From Pseudomonadota bacterium (lineage in GTDB: Bacteria > Pseudomonadota > Alphaproteobacteria > Rhodobacterales > Rhodobacteraceae): a stretch of DNA of 64,000 nt. Positions 23,872 through 31,626 of the stretch are shown in pieces. The stretch lies in assembly GCA_020161615.1 (NCBI GenBank), contig JAIUPD010000010.1, forward strand, positions 1 to 64,000, read 5' to 3'. Position 1 is the stretch's first letter, and each line of letters begins with the position of its first letter. The translations under genes and the position numbers were made by a program. Under the pieces are notes generated by a model, which was given only the letters and a program-made list of their open reading frames with translations, searched no databases and was not told where the DNA came from.

Positions 23872-23924
23872 CCCTGCGGACAGTGATCGGTCGCAGGGCG
23901 AGGGGATCACCGTCTCGCCCTGCG
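23872..23924. other. Three-armed alternative hairpin region between convergent genes
   Basis: CCCTGCG (23872-23878) can pair with CGCAGGG (23892-23898). That arm, extended to CGCAGGGCGAG (23892-23902), pairs perfectly with CTCGCCCTGCG (23914-23924). The two hairpins are mutually exclusive, as in attenuators, but no T-run or leader peptide is seen. The location between convergent genes favours a bidirectional transcription-end structure. Confidence 0.5.
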
Positions 23925-23950
23925 GATCATCCCAGAGGATCTGCTCGGTT

Positions 23951-23975
23951 CCGGTCCGGTCCGGTCCGGTCCGGT
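23951..23975. repeat. Pentanucleotide tandem repeat (CCGGT)5
   Basis: Five perfect copies of CCGGT, with a partial copy upstream. The last base is part of the DoxX stop codon (minus strand), so the tract forms the start of that gene's 3' untranslated region. Slippage here would not alter the reading frame, but would change transcript-end structure. Confidence 0.9.
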
Positions 23976-24430
23976 CAAAGGTTGCGGGGCAGCAATATCC
24001 GGTCAAGCGATATCCGCCCGCCACCGACCGCGACGAAATACAGCGTGATCGCCGACCAGATCAGCGACAGTTCGGCGCCGCCATATCCCTGACCCAACTG
24101 AACCCAGTGAAAATAGACCGTCACCAGCAGGATGATCGTGCAGCCTGCCGCCGCGAACCGGGTCAAAAGACCCAGTACCAGCAGCAGTCCCCCGCCGAAT
24201 TCCGTCACCGCCAGGGCCACCGACCAGAAGGCAGCGGGCTGGAAGCCGATGCCGGCAACCATGTCGGCGGCCCCCAGCGGGTTGGTGATCTTGGGCCAGC
24301 CATGCACCATCAGCGCAAGGCCGCACATCACGCGCAGCCAGGTGAAGGCCAACGGCGCGAGCCAGGTGTAAAGGGTTTCGAGGGCGGGGAAGACCAGCGG
24401 CCGGCCGGTCGTGAGGTGCTTGGTGTCCAT
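23975..24430 (-). CDS. DoxX family membrane protein
   Basis: This 151-residue inner-membrane protein has four hydrophobic segments and the DoxX pattern: FTWLRVMCGLALMVHGWPKI, FGGGLLLVLGLLTRFAAAGC and VTVYFHWVQLGQGYGGAE. The ATG at 24430 is chosen because it gives the normal family length; the frame upstream lacks membrane-protein character. Family members form membrane oxidoreductase complexes or take part in thiosulfate or oxidative-stress chemistry, though many are uncharacterised. It follows a small exported protein by 79 bases in the same direction, so the two may form a unit. Confidence 0.85.
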   Translation of the reverse strand: MDTKHLTTGRPLVFPALETLYTWLAPLAFTWLRVMCGLALMVHGWPKITNPLGAADMVAGIGFQPAAFWSVALAVTEFGGGLLLVLGLLTRFAAAGCTIILLVTVYFHWVQLGQGYGGAELSLIWSAITLYFVAVGGGRISLDRILLPRNL

Positions 24431-24509
24431 GTCATGTCTCCTGTGGCGCGCAGACAGATTGCCGCGCCGAATGCGGTTCTGAGGCCGAAGCCTTCGGTAA
24501 GTCTCGGGG

Positions 24510-24851
24510 TCAGGAGATCGGGCGGGGTGGCCGACGGGGTGGCCCTTCGGCGCGCGTCGTCGCCAGCCGGGCGGTTTCGGCAAAGGTGAGCGCGCCCTCC
24601 CCGGGGTCGAAATCCGGCAGCGCGGTCGCCCCGGGCAGGACGCAGGTGGCACAGGGCGCGGTGAAGCGCTCCGCCGGGTTCGCTCGGGCGGGATCGACGC
24701 CCGGGATCGGGCAATGATCCAGCGCCGCGATGGCTCCCCCGCAGCCGGAATCGGCCGCCGTCGGCGCGACCGGCGTCGCCAGATTGGCAACCAGCAACAG
24801 CATGGCAAGGGCAAGGGTCAGGAAACGCATCGGAATCCGGTTCTGTTTCAT
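24510..24851 (-). CDS. Small exported cysteine-containing protein, function unknown
   Basis: This 113-residue product starts at the ATG at 24851 with a basic then hydrophobic leader (MKQNRIPMRFLTLALAMLLL), ending near VANLATPVAPTAADS, which fits a Sec signal peptide. The mature part has Cys residues spaced CGG, HCP and CATC, recalling small secreted metal- or copper-associated proteins such as DUF2946. I cannot assign it with confidence. The proline- and arginine-rich tail is probably disordered. It precedes the DoxX gene in the same orientation. Confidence 0.6.
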   Translation of the reverse strand: MKQNRIPMRFLTLALAMLLLVANLATPVAPTAADSGCGGAIAALDHCPIPGVDPARANPAERFTAPCATCVLPGATALPDFDPGEGALTFAETARLATTRAEGPPRRPPRPIS

Positions 24852-25008
24852 GGCCAAAATCCTGATCCGGCGACCGGGTACAACCGGAAAGTCGCCGGCT
24901 CACAGACTTGTCAGCGTCGCTTTCCGTCAGGCGTCAGGCGCGGCTCGCGCATTCCCGAACGGCTTGGCCGATGCGGACCCGATCCCCTGGGGCGCCTGCC
25001 CGCCTGTC

Positions 25009-26709
25009 TCAATCCATCATCGCGAAATAGGCGGCGCCGCGGTCGACCAGATCCTGATGGCGGCCGCTTTCGACGATGCGCCCTTCGTCCAGCACGACGA
25101 TCCGGTCCGCGTGGCGGATGGTCTGCAGGCGATGGGCGATCACCAGCGTGGTGCGGCCTTCGGACAGCGCGTCGAGTGCGGCCTGCACCTTGCGCTCGGT
25201 GCCCCGGTCCAGGGCCGAGGTCGCCTCGTCCAGGAGCAGGATCGGCGGGTTGCGCAGGAAGACGCGGGCGATCGCCACACGCTGCTTCTGCCCGCCCGAG
25301 AGCATGACGCCGCGCTCGCCGACCATCGTGTCCAGCCCCTGGGGCAGGCGCGCGACCATGTCGCCCAGTTGTGCCCTTTCGACCGCGTGCAGAATCTCGG
25401 CCTCGGTGGCGTCGAGCCGGCCATAGGCGATGTTCTCGCGCAGGGTGCCGCCGAACAGGAACACGTCCTGCGACACCAGGCCCACCTGCCGGCGCAGGCT
25501 GTCCAGCGTCATCCGCGCCACCGAAATCCCGTCGATCCGCACCTCGCCGCCGGTGGGCGCATAGAATCGCGGCAGCAGGGCCATCAGCGTGCTCTTGCCC
25601 GCGCCCGAAGGACCGACCAGAGCCACCGTCTCGCCCGGCTCGACCGTCAGCGAGACTCCGTGCAGCACGCCCCGCGCGCCGTCATAGGCGAATTCCACGG
25701 CGTCGAACTCGATCCTGCCGCGGAACACCGGGGCGAGGCGGGCATCCGGCGCGTCGGCGATGCCGGGCTCCTCGGCCAGCAATGCCTGGAAACGCTGGAA
25801 CCCGGCGATGCCGCGGGGATAGGTCTCGACCACCGCCGCGATCTTTTCCAGCGGCCGGAAGAAGACGCCGACCAGCAGCAGGAAGGCCACGAAGCTGCCC
25901 GTCGACAGCGACCCGGCAAAGACGAAGGCGGCACCCGCCACCATCACCACCACCTGCACCAGCCGGAGCCCCATGTAATGCAGCGTCGTCGCCGCCGCCA
26001 TGATGCGATAGGCGTCGAGCTTGGTCTCACGGTAGCCCTGGTTCGCCCGGGCAAAGAGCGCGTTCTCATGCGCCTCGTTGGTGAAGGCCTGAACGACACG
26101 GATCCCGCCCAGCGTCTCTTCCAGCCGGACGTTGAACTGCCCGACCCGGCCATAGATCGCCTGCCAGGCATGGGTCATCCGCCCGCCATAGACCGCCAGC
26201 AGCAGCACCATCACCGGCACGATAACCGCCGTCATCAGCGCCAGCGGCACATGCAGCCACAACATCAGCGCGAAGGCGCCCGCGAAGGTCATGATGGCGA
26301 TGAACAGATCCTCGGGGCCGTGATGCGCGACCTCGCCGATTTCTTCCAGGTCGCGGGTCACACGGGCGACCAGCTTGCCGGTTTCGGCCTTGTCGAACCA
26401 GCCCCAGTTGAGTCGGGTCAGATGCTCGAAAGCCCGGGCGCGCATCTCGGTCTCGATGTTGATCCCCAGCTTGTGGCCCCAGTAGATGACCACGGCCATC
26501 AGTCCCGCATTCACCAGATAGACCACGACCAGCGCCACGGCGGCCCAGATCGTCAGGCCGAATTCCCCGCGCGGCAGCAGGTGGTCGATGAAGCCCGCGA
26601 TGGCCAGCGGAAAGGCCAGTTCCAGCAGCCCCGACAGGACGGCGCAGCCGAAATCCAGCCAGAACAGGCGCATGTGCGGGCGGTAATACGAGAAGAATTC
26701 GGCGAGCAT
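25009..26709 (-). CDS. ABC transporter, fused permease and ATP-binding protein (exporter type)
   Basis: This half-transporter has 566 residues from the ATG at 26709. Six membrane segments (about residues 15-300) precede a nucleotide-binding domain with Walker A GPSGAGKST, signature LSGGQKQRVAIA, Walker B ILLLDEATSALD and a switch His in VIAHRLQTI. It would work as a homodimer or with a partner not in the window. It is divergent from the siderophore-interacting protein, and its position next to the iron locus suggests siderophore-related transport. Some exporter-type ABC proteins import siderophores (YbtPQ, IrtAB), so direction is open. An in-frame extension upstream to 26790 has no membrane-protein character. 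Confidence 0.9.
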   Translation of the reverse strand: MLAEFFSYYRPHMRLFWLDFGCAVLSGLLELAFPLAIAGFIDHLLPRGEFGLTIWAAVALVVVYLVNAGLMAVVIYWGHKLGINIETEMRARAFEHLTRLNWGWFDKAETGKLVARVTRDLEEIGEVAHHGPEDLFIAIMTFAGAFALMLWLHVPLALMTAVIVPVMVLLLAVYGGRMTHAWQAIYGRVGQFNVRLEETLGGIRVVQAFTNEAHENALFARANQGYRETKLDAYRIMAAATTLHYMGLRLVQVVVMVAGAAFVFAGSLSTGSFVAFLLLVGVFFRPLEKIAAVVETYPRGIAGFQRFQALLAEEPGIADAPDARLAPVFRGRIEFDAVEFAYDGARGVLHGVSLTVEPGETVALVGPSGAGKSTLMALLPRFYAPTGGEVRIDGISVARMTLDSLRRQVGLVSQDVFLFGGTLRENIAYGRLDATEAEILHAVERAQLGDMVARLPQGLDTMVGERGVMLSGGQKQRVAIARVFLRNPPILLLDEATSALDRGTERKVQAALDALSEGRTTLVIAHRLQTIRHADRIVVLDEGRIVESGRHQDLVDRGAAYFAMMD

Positions 26710-26893
26710 CGGGTCCTCTTCGACAATGCGTGTAGCTGGCCGAGGGCTGGCTCCGGTCCGGTTTGTGCGCCCAATTGCGCCCGTTCGCAAGGCAAGGGCG
26801 TTTGACCGCGCGCCCGCTGGGCGTTACACCCGACCTGCCAGCCGCGAGCCCGCCGTCCCGCACCGACTCCAATCACGGACAGGAGGCTCGCCC

Positions 26894-27928
26894 ATGCCCA
26901 CCGCTATCGGAATGCTGCCCTTCGGGGCTGACCACGTGCTGCCGCCTCTGGCCGCGCAGGCCCGCAGCCTCGACGCCCGGGTCGAAGAGCGCAACGGCGC
27001 GCTGACCATCCAGGCCAGCGCCGCCCAGGTTACCGCGACCGCCCATCCGCGCGGCGTGCAGATCACCATTACCGCCGCCGAACCCGGGCTGGTGGGCGAG
27101 CTGATCGACCTGCTGAACGGCTTCTGCACCGCCCGTTTCCAGGCCGCGCCGCAGTGGAATGGTCTTGAGCCGCCGAAAATGACCATGACCGAGCTGGTCT
27201 CGATCACGCCGCTCTCACCGAATTTCCGGCGGGTGCGGTTGAAGGGGGATTTCTCGGCCTTCCTGGACGGGAAGGGTCTTCATTTCCGCTTCGTCATCGG
27301 CCCCGAGGGCGCCGATTGGCCGCGCATGGGCGAGAATGGCGTGGAATGGCCGGGGGGCGTCGATGCCTGGCACCGTCCGCCCTACACGATCTCGGCGCTG
27401 GATCCGCGGGGCCGCTGGCTGGAGACCGATGTCTTCCTGCACGAGGGCGGACGCGTTACCGACTGGACCGAGACCGCGCGGCCCGGCGAGGCGATGATGA
27501 TCGCGGGTCCGGGCGGAAAGGCGGTGCGCCAGGCGCCCTGGCTGGGGTTGGTGGGCGACGAGACGGCGCTGCCGGTGATCCTGCGGACGTTGCAGGCCGC
27601 CGAGCCCGGCACCAGCGGGCAGGCCTTCATCCTGGTCCCCGACCTTGCCGATGCGCAGCCCCTTGCCTGCCCTGAAGGAGTGGAAGTGACCTGGGTGGAA
27701 CGCGGCGCGGGACAGGACCTGCTGGCGCTGCTGCGGCGGCTGTCGCTGCCCGAGGGGCCGCGCTCGGTCTTCCTTGCCGGCGAACGGGCCGAGGCCATGG
27801 CCGCGCGCGAGATCGCGGCCGGCATGGGCCTCGGCCCCGACGAATTCCGCGCTGCCAGCTACTGGACGCAGGGTTGGGTGCCGCCCGAGAGCCAGCGCAA
27901 GCCCCGGCCCCGCCCTCAGGCCCGCTGA
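26894..27928 (+). CDS. Siderophore-interacting protein with N-terminal DUF2218 domain
   Basis: This flavin- and NAD(P)H-dependent ferric-siderophore reductase would free iron in the cytoplasm. It has 344 residues. The N-terminal 95 residues form a DUF2218-like domain (ATAHPRGVQITI), followed by a FAD-binding domain with RRVRLKGDF and WHRPPYTISALDP (R-x-Y-T-like). The C-terminal SIP domain has LVGDETALPVILRTL and FLAGERAEAMAAREIA, and ends with RAASYWTQGW. The ATG at 26894 has an AGGAGG ribosome-binding sequence. It is convergent with the importer operon, with a hairpin between. Confidence 0.9.
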   Translation: MPTAIGMLPFGADHVLPPLAAQARSLDARVEERNGALTIQASAAQVTATAHPRGVQITITAAEPGLVGELIDLLNGFCTARFQAAPQWNGLEPPKMTMTELVSITPLSPNFRRVRLKGDFSAFLDGKGLHFRFVIGPEGADWPRMGENGVEWPGGVDAWHRPPYTISALDPRGRWLETDVFLHEGGRVTDWTETARPGEAMMIAGPGGKAVRQAPWLGLVGDETALPVILRTLQAAEPGTSGQAFILVPDLADAQPLACPEGVEVTWVERGAGQDLLALLRRLSLPEGPRSVFLAGERAEAMAAREIAAGMGLGPDEFRAASYWTQGWVPPESQRKPRPRPQAR

Positions 27929-27954
27929 GCGGCGGCGCTTTTCACACCCGCCGC
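27929..27954. terminator. GC-rich hairpin between convergent genes
   Basis: GCGGCGG (27929-27935) pairs with CCGCCGC (27948-27954), with a 12-base loop that contains the stop codon of the importer ATPase gene. A short TTTT lies in the loop and no clear T-run follows, so this is a weak bidirectional terminator candidate. Confidence 0.35.
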
Positions 27955-28733
27955 CGGGGGATCGGCAGCGGGCGCCCGGTCTCGGGGTCGTCGAGGATGC
28001 GCACCGGCAGGCCGAAGACGTCCTCGACCCGCGCGGCGGTCAGCACCTCGGCCGGCGTGCCCTCGGCCTTGAGCCGCCCTTCGTGCAGCAGGATCAACCG
28101 GTCGGCGTAGCGGGCGGCAAGGTGCAGGTCGTGCAGAACGGCAAGCACGGTGCGTCCCTGCCGGGTCATCGCCTGCAGCGTCTCCAGCACCTCGATCTGA
28201 TGGGCGAGGTCCAGATAGGTCGTCGGCTCGTCCAGCAGCAGGGTCGGTGTCTCCTGCGCCAGGCTCATCGCGATCCATGCCCGCTGTCGCTGCCCGCCCG
28301 AGAGCGCGTCGAGCGGTGCCGCGGACAGCCCTGACATGCCGGTCGCCGCCAGCGCCCGGTCGCAGGCAACGCGGTCGGCCGCGCTCCAGGCCGAGAGCGG
28401 ACCGCGGTGCGGATGCCGCCCCAGCCGCACCAGGGCCGAGACCGTGATGCCCTCGGGCGCCAGCGGGGCCTGCGGCAGGAAGCCAACCTGCCGGGCAAGC
28501 GCCCGGGCACCGGTATGGCGCAAGGGTCGCCCGGCCAACAGGACGGCGCCCGCGTCAGGGCGGATCTGCCCGGCAAAAGCCCGCAGCAGGGTCGATTTCC
28601 CACAGCCGTTCGGGCCGAGGATGATGGTGAGGCGCCCGGGCTCGACCGCTAACGAGACATCCTCGATCACCCGCCGCCTGCCGTAGCTCAGCATCAGCTG
28701 GCGGGCTTGCAAGCCTTCACAGTCATCCGTCAT
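27942..28733 (-). CDS. Iron-siderophore ABC transporter ATP-binding protein (FecE-like)
   Basis: This is the 263-residue ATPase of a class II importer. Walker A is GPNGCGKST, followed by Q-loop region GFLPQAPLAPEGIT, signature LSGGQRQRAWIAM and Walker B TLLLDEPTTYLDLAHQ, then the switch His in VLHDLHLAARYAD. The DLAHQIE sequence is typical of FecE/FepC/BtuD relatives. It is the last gene of a run comprising receptor, binding protein, two permeases and ATPase, and overlaps the preceding permease by 11 bases. Confidence 0.93.
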   Translation of the reverse strand: MTDDCEGLQARQLMLSYGRRRVIEDVSLAVEPGRLTIILGPNGCGKSTLLRAFAGQIRPDAGAVLLAGRPLRHTGARALARQVGFLPQAPLAPEGITVSALVRLGRHPHRGPLSAWSAADRVACDRALAATGMSGLSAAPLDALSGGQRQRAWIAMSLAQETPTLLLDEPTTYLDLAHQIEVLETLQAMTRQGRTVLAVLHDLHLAARYADRLILLHEGRLKAEGTPAEVLTAARVEDVFGLPVRILDDPETGRPLPIPRRRV

Positions 28734-29703
28734 GGCGACCTTTCCACATCAGCCAGGCAAAGAAGGGGGCGCCCATCAGCGCCGCCATGATCCCCGCGGG
28801 GATCGCGTTCGGGGCGATCACATTCTGGCCGGCCACATCGGCCAGCAGCAGCAACAGCGCCCCGGCCAGCGCCGCCGCCGGGATCAGCGCGGCGTGGGTG
28901 GGGCCGGTGATCCGGCGGGCGAGATGCGGCGCCATCAGGCCGATGAAGCCGACCGGCCCGGCCGCCGCGACGCTGGCGCCGCAAAGCAGCGCGCCGATCG
29001 CCACCATCGCCGCCCGCGCCGCCTGCACCCGCAGCCCCAGCCCCCGTGCCACGGCCTCATCCATTGCCAGCAGGTCCAGTACCCGGGCAAAGATCCAGGC
29101 CAGCGCCAGCAGTGGCGCCAGGGTCAAAGCCACGCCAAGAACCGCGCGCCAGCCGCTGCCGCTGAACGAACCCGAGAGCCAGAGCATCGCCCGCTGCACC
29201 GCCGTCACCTCGCCAAAGGCCGACAGGAAGCTGGTCCCCGCCCCCATGAACGCGCCGCAACCGAGGCCGATGAGGATCACCCGCTGCGGGCCGATGCCGC
29301 CGCGCCAAGACAGCGCATAGATCGCGGTTGCAGCGGCCAGCGCGCCCGCAAGCGCCGCCGCCGGGACCAGCGTTGCACTGGTGCCGGGCAGCCAGAGCAT
29401 GATCGCCAACGCGGCCAGCGCGGCGCCGCCGTTGATGCCCAGCAGCCCCGGCTCGGCCAGCGGGTTGCGCATTACCGCCTGGGTGATGGTCCCGGCGACG
29501 CCCAGGGCCGCCCCCACCAGCGCGGCCAGCACGGCCCGCGGCAGGCGCAGGGTGTGGACGATGAACACATGCTGCACCGGCGCCTCATCGGGGTAAAGAA
29601 GCGCCGCCATCACCGCCCGGGGCGGAATCGGTTGCTCGCCCAGGGCGATGGCCAGGAAGAGCGCGACCGCGAGGCAGGCAAGGCCGGTCAAAAGGCGCTT
29701 CAT
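28723..29703 (-). CDS. Iron-siderophore ABC transporter permease (FecCD family), second copy
   Basis: This membrane permease has 326 residues from the ATG at 29703, which overlaps the stop of the preceding permease by four bases. About nine hydrophobic segments are present. FecCD landmarks are LRLPRAVLAALVGAALGVAG, RNPLAEPGLLGINGGAA, GPVGFIGLMAPHLARRITG and the C-terminal IPAGIMAALMGAPFFAWLM. It would pair with the other permease to form the heterodimeric channel. Confidence 0.92.
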   Translation of the reverse strand: MKRLLTGLACLAVALFLAIALGEQPIPPRAVMAALLYPDEAPVQHVFIVHTLRLPRAVLAALVGAALGVAGTITQAVMRNPLAEPGLLGINGGAALAALAIMLWLPGTSATLVPAAALAGALAAATAIYALSWRGGIGPQRVILIGLGCGAFMGAGTSFLSAFGEVTAVQRAMLWLSGSFSGSGWRAVLGVALTLAPLLALAWIFARVLDLLAMDEAVARGLGLRVQAARAAMVAIGALLCGASVAAAGPVGFIGLMAPHLARRITGPTHAALIPAAALAGALLLLLADVAGQNVIAPNAIPAGIMAALMGAPFFAWLMWKGRHDG

Positions 29704-30692
29704 CCCGGCACACCCTGGCGCCGGGCGAGCCACAGGAAGATCGGGGCGCCGATCAGGGCAAGGGTGATGCCGACGGGGATATCGGTCCCGGCCAAGGCGC
29801 GGGGCAGGGTGTCGGCGGCCAGGGTCAGCGCGGCGCCACCCAGGGCGCAGAGCGGCAGCAGCGCGCGGAATCCTGCGCCGCTCGCCAGGCGAATGGCATG
29901 GGGCACGATCAGGCCGAGGAAGGCGAGCGGCCCGGCCAGCGCCACCGCGCCGCCGGTCAGCAGCACGACGATGGCCGCCGCGATCAGACGCCAGCGGGCC
30001 GGGTCGATGCCGAGGCCGCGGGCCGCGTCATCCTCGAGCCCCATGATCTCGAGCCCTGGCAGTGCCGCCAGCGCCGCCAGCAGTCCGGCAGCGATCCAGG
30101 GCAGGACGCTGGCCAGTTCCTGCGGCTGGATGCCTGCCAGCGATCCGGCGGTCCAGAGCCGGGTGCCGTCCAGCGCCGCCAGGTTGAAGATCAACAGCGC
30201 CTGGGTCAGCGAGACGAGGAAGCTGGCGACGATCACCCCCGCCAGCACCAGCCTGAGCGGCGTGGCCCCGCGCCGTCCGGCCGATCCCAGCGCCCAGACC
30301 AGGACCGAGGCGGCTGCCGCGCCCGCCATGGCGGCGGGGATCAGCGTGCCCCGGGGCGCGGTGCCGGTCAGCACGGCGGTGAGAACCATCGCGAACGCGG
30401 CGCCGGCGTTGATGCCCAAAAGCCCGGGCTCGGCCAACGGGTTGCGCAGGATCCGCTGCATGATTGCCCCTGCGCTGGCCAGCGCCGCCCCCACGGCCAG
30501 AGCGGCCATGACGCGCGGCGCGCGCACGGTGGTGATGACCAGCGCCTCGCGGCTGGGCGTCTCGGCAACCAGCGCGGCCCAGACGCGGGCGGGTGACAGC
30601 GACAGGCTGCCAACCCCCAGCGACCAGAGCGCCAGCAGCAGGCAGGCCGCCGCCAGTCCGGCAAGCCAGAGCGCCAGTCGCGGCGGGCTCAT
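29700..30692 (-). CDS. Iron-siderophore ABC transporter permease (FecCD family), first copy
   Basis: This is the partner permease of 330 residues from the ATG at 30692, overlapping the binding-protein stop by four bases. It has multiple membrane segments and the motifs RAPRVMAALAVGAALASAG, RNPLAEPGLLGINAGAA and GPLAFLGLIVPHAIRLASG. GITLALIGAPIFLWL lies at the end. The two permeases are paralogues, as in FecC/FecD. Frame upstream of 30692 overlaps the binding protein and has no membrane character, which supports this start. Confidence 0.92.
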   Translation of the reverse strand: MSPPRLALWLAGLAAACLLLALWSLGVGSLSLSPARVWAALVAETPSREALVITTVRAPRVMAALAVGAALASAGAIMQRILRNPLAEPGLLGINAGAAFAMVLTAVLTGTAPRGTLIPAAMAGAAAASVLVWALGSAGRRGATPLRLVLAGVIVASFLVSLTQALLIFNLAALDGTRLWTAGSLAGIQPQELASVLPWIAAGLLAALAALPGLEIMGLEDDAARGLGIDPARWRLIAAAIVVLLTGGAVALAGPLAFLGLIVPHAIRLASGAGFRALLPLCALGGAALTLAADTLPRALAGTDIPVGITLALIGAPIFLWLARRQGVPG

Positions 30693-31615
30693 GGCGCGCC
30701 GATGATCAGCCGCTCGACATCGTCGAGGACGCGATGCGCCGAGCCGATGCCGCTGAACTCCATCCAGACAGCCGACTGGATCGGATAGACCCGTCCGGCG
30801 GCGACAGCGGGCAGCAATTGCCAGAGCGGGTTGCCAGTGACCTCTTCCCAGCGCCCGTCGGTGGCCGAGGCATTGGTGCCGCCGATGATGTAGAGCAGGA
30901 TCTCGCCGTCGAGCTGGCCGAGATCCTCCCAATCCGGACGCCGCATGCCCATCGGATCCGGCCCCGTCTCGTAGGGCGGGCGCCGCACGCCCAGCTCATG
31001 GAGCAGCGCAAAGGGCGCATAGGCGTCGGGCTGGTCCAGATAGACCTGGAAATCCCATGACGTGATGCGGAGGATCGAGACCGGCGTATCGGGCACCCGG
31101 GCGGCGACCTCGGCCAGACGCGTTTCGAAGGGGGCCATCAGCGCATCAAGCCGCGCCTCTGTGCCGGTCAGCCTGGCGACGGCATGGAAATAAGCCCGCC
31201 AGTCGGTCGGCACGATCAGCGCGGTCGGCGCGATCTGGGACAGGAGGGGCAGATAGGTTTCGGCGCGGAAGGCCGCGCCGAGGATCAGGTCGGGCCGGGC
31301 GGCGACCAGCGCCTCCAGACTGGGGTCCAGCATTGAGCCGAGGTTCTGCACGCCCGCCGCTTCGGCCGCCTCGTGCAGGATGGTGTCGCTCATCCCGGTC
31401 AGGGGTGCCGCGACCACCGGCAGGCCCAGTTCAAGCGCCATGCCCAGCGACACCGCCGGGTCGAGGACGGCAATGCGCTGGATCCGGTCGGGCAGGCAAA
31501 GCGGTGCGGCCAGCACATCCGCCGCCTCGTAAAGGCGGCCTTCGCAGGCCAGGGCGGGCTGGGTCAGCAGCGCGAGGACGAGCGCCAGCAGGCGCGCGGC
31601 TCGGCGTTGGATCAT
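30689..31615 (-). CDS. Periplasmic iron-siderophore binding protein (FecB/FhuD type)
   Basis: This is the solute-binding protein for the two permeases. The ATG at 31615 has TGAGG upstream at suitable spacing and gives 308 residues; an ATG nine bases earlier abuts that sequence. The signal peptide runs to about residue 24 (LLALVLALLTQPALACEG). The mature part has the TroA/FhuD fold pattern: RIQRIAVLDPAVSLGMALELGLP, ARPDLILGAAF, and a long connecting helix region. It sits two to eleven bases after the TonB-dependent receptor, so ligand passes from receptor to this protein to the permease. Confidence 0.89.
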   Translation of the reverse strand: MIQRRAARLLALVLALLTQPALACEGRLYEAADVLAAPLCLPDRIQRIAVLDPAVSLGMALELGLPVVAAPLTGMSDTILHEAAEAAGVQNLGSMLDPSLEALVAARPDLILGAAFRAETYLPLLSQIAPTALIVPTDWRAYFHAVARLTGTEARLDALMAPFETRLAEVAARVPDTPVSILRITSWDFQVYLDQPDAYAPFALLHELGVRRPPYETGPDPMGMRRPDWEDLGQLDGEILLYIIGGTNASATDGRWEEVTGNPLWQLLPAVAAGRVYPIQSAVWMEFSGIGSAHRVLDDVERLIIGAP

Positions 31616-31626
31616 GGTGCGCATCC

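Noticed and set aside
23951-23975. CRISPR-like or minisatellite array
   Set aside because: The unit is only five bases with no spacers; it is a simple tandem repeat.
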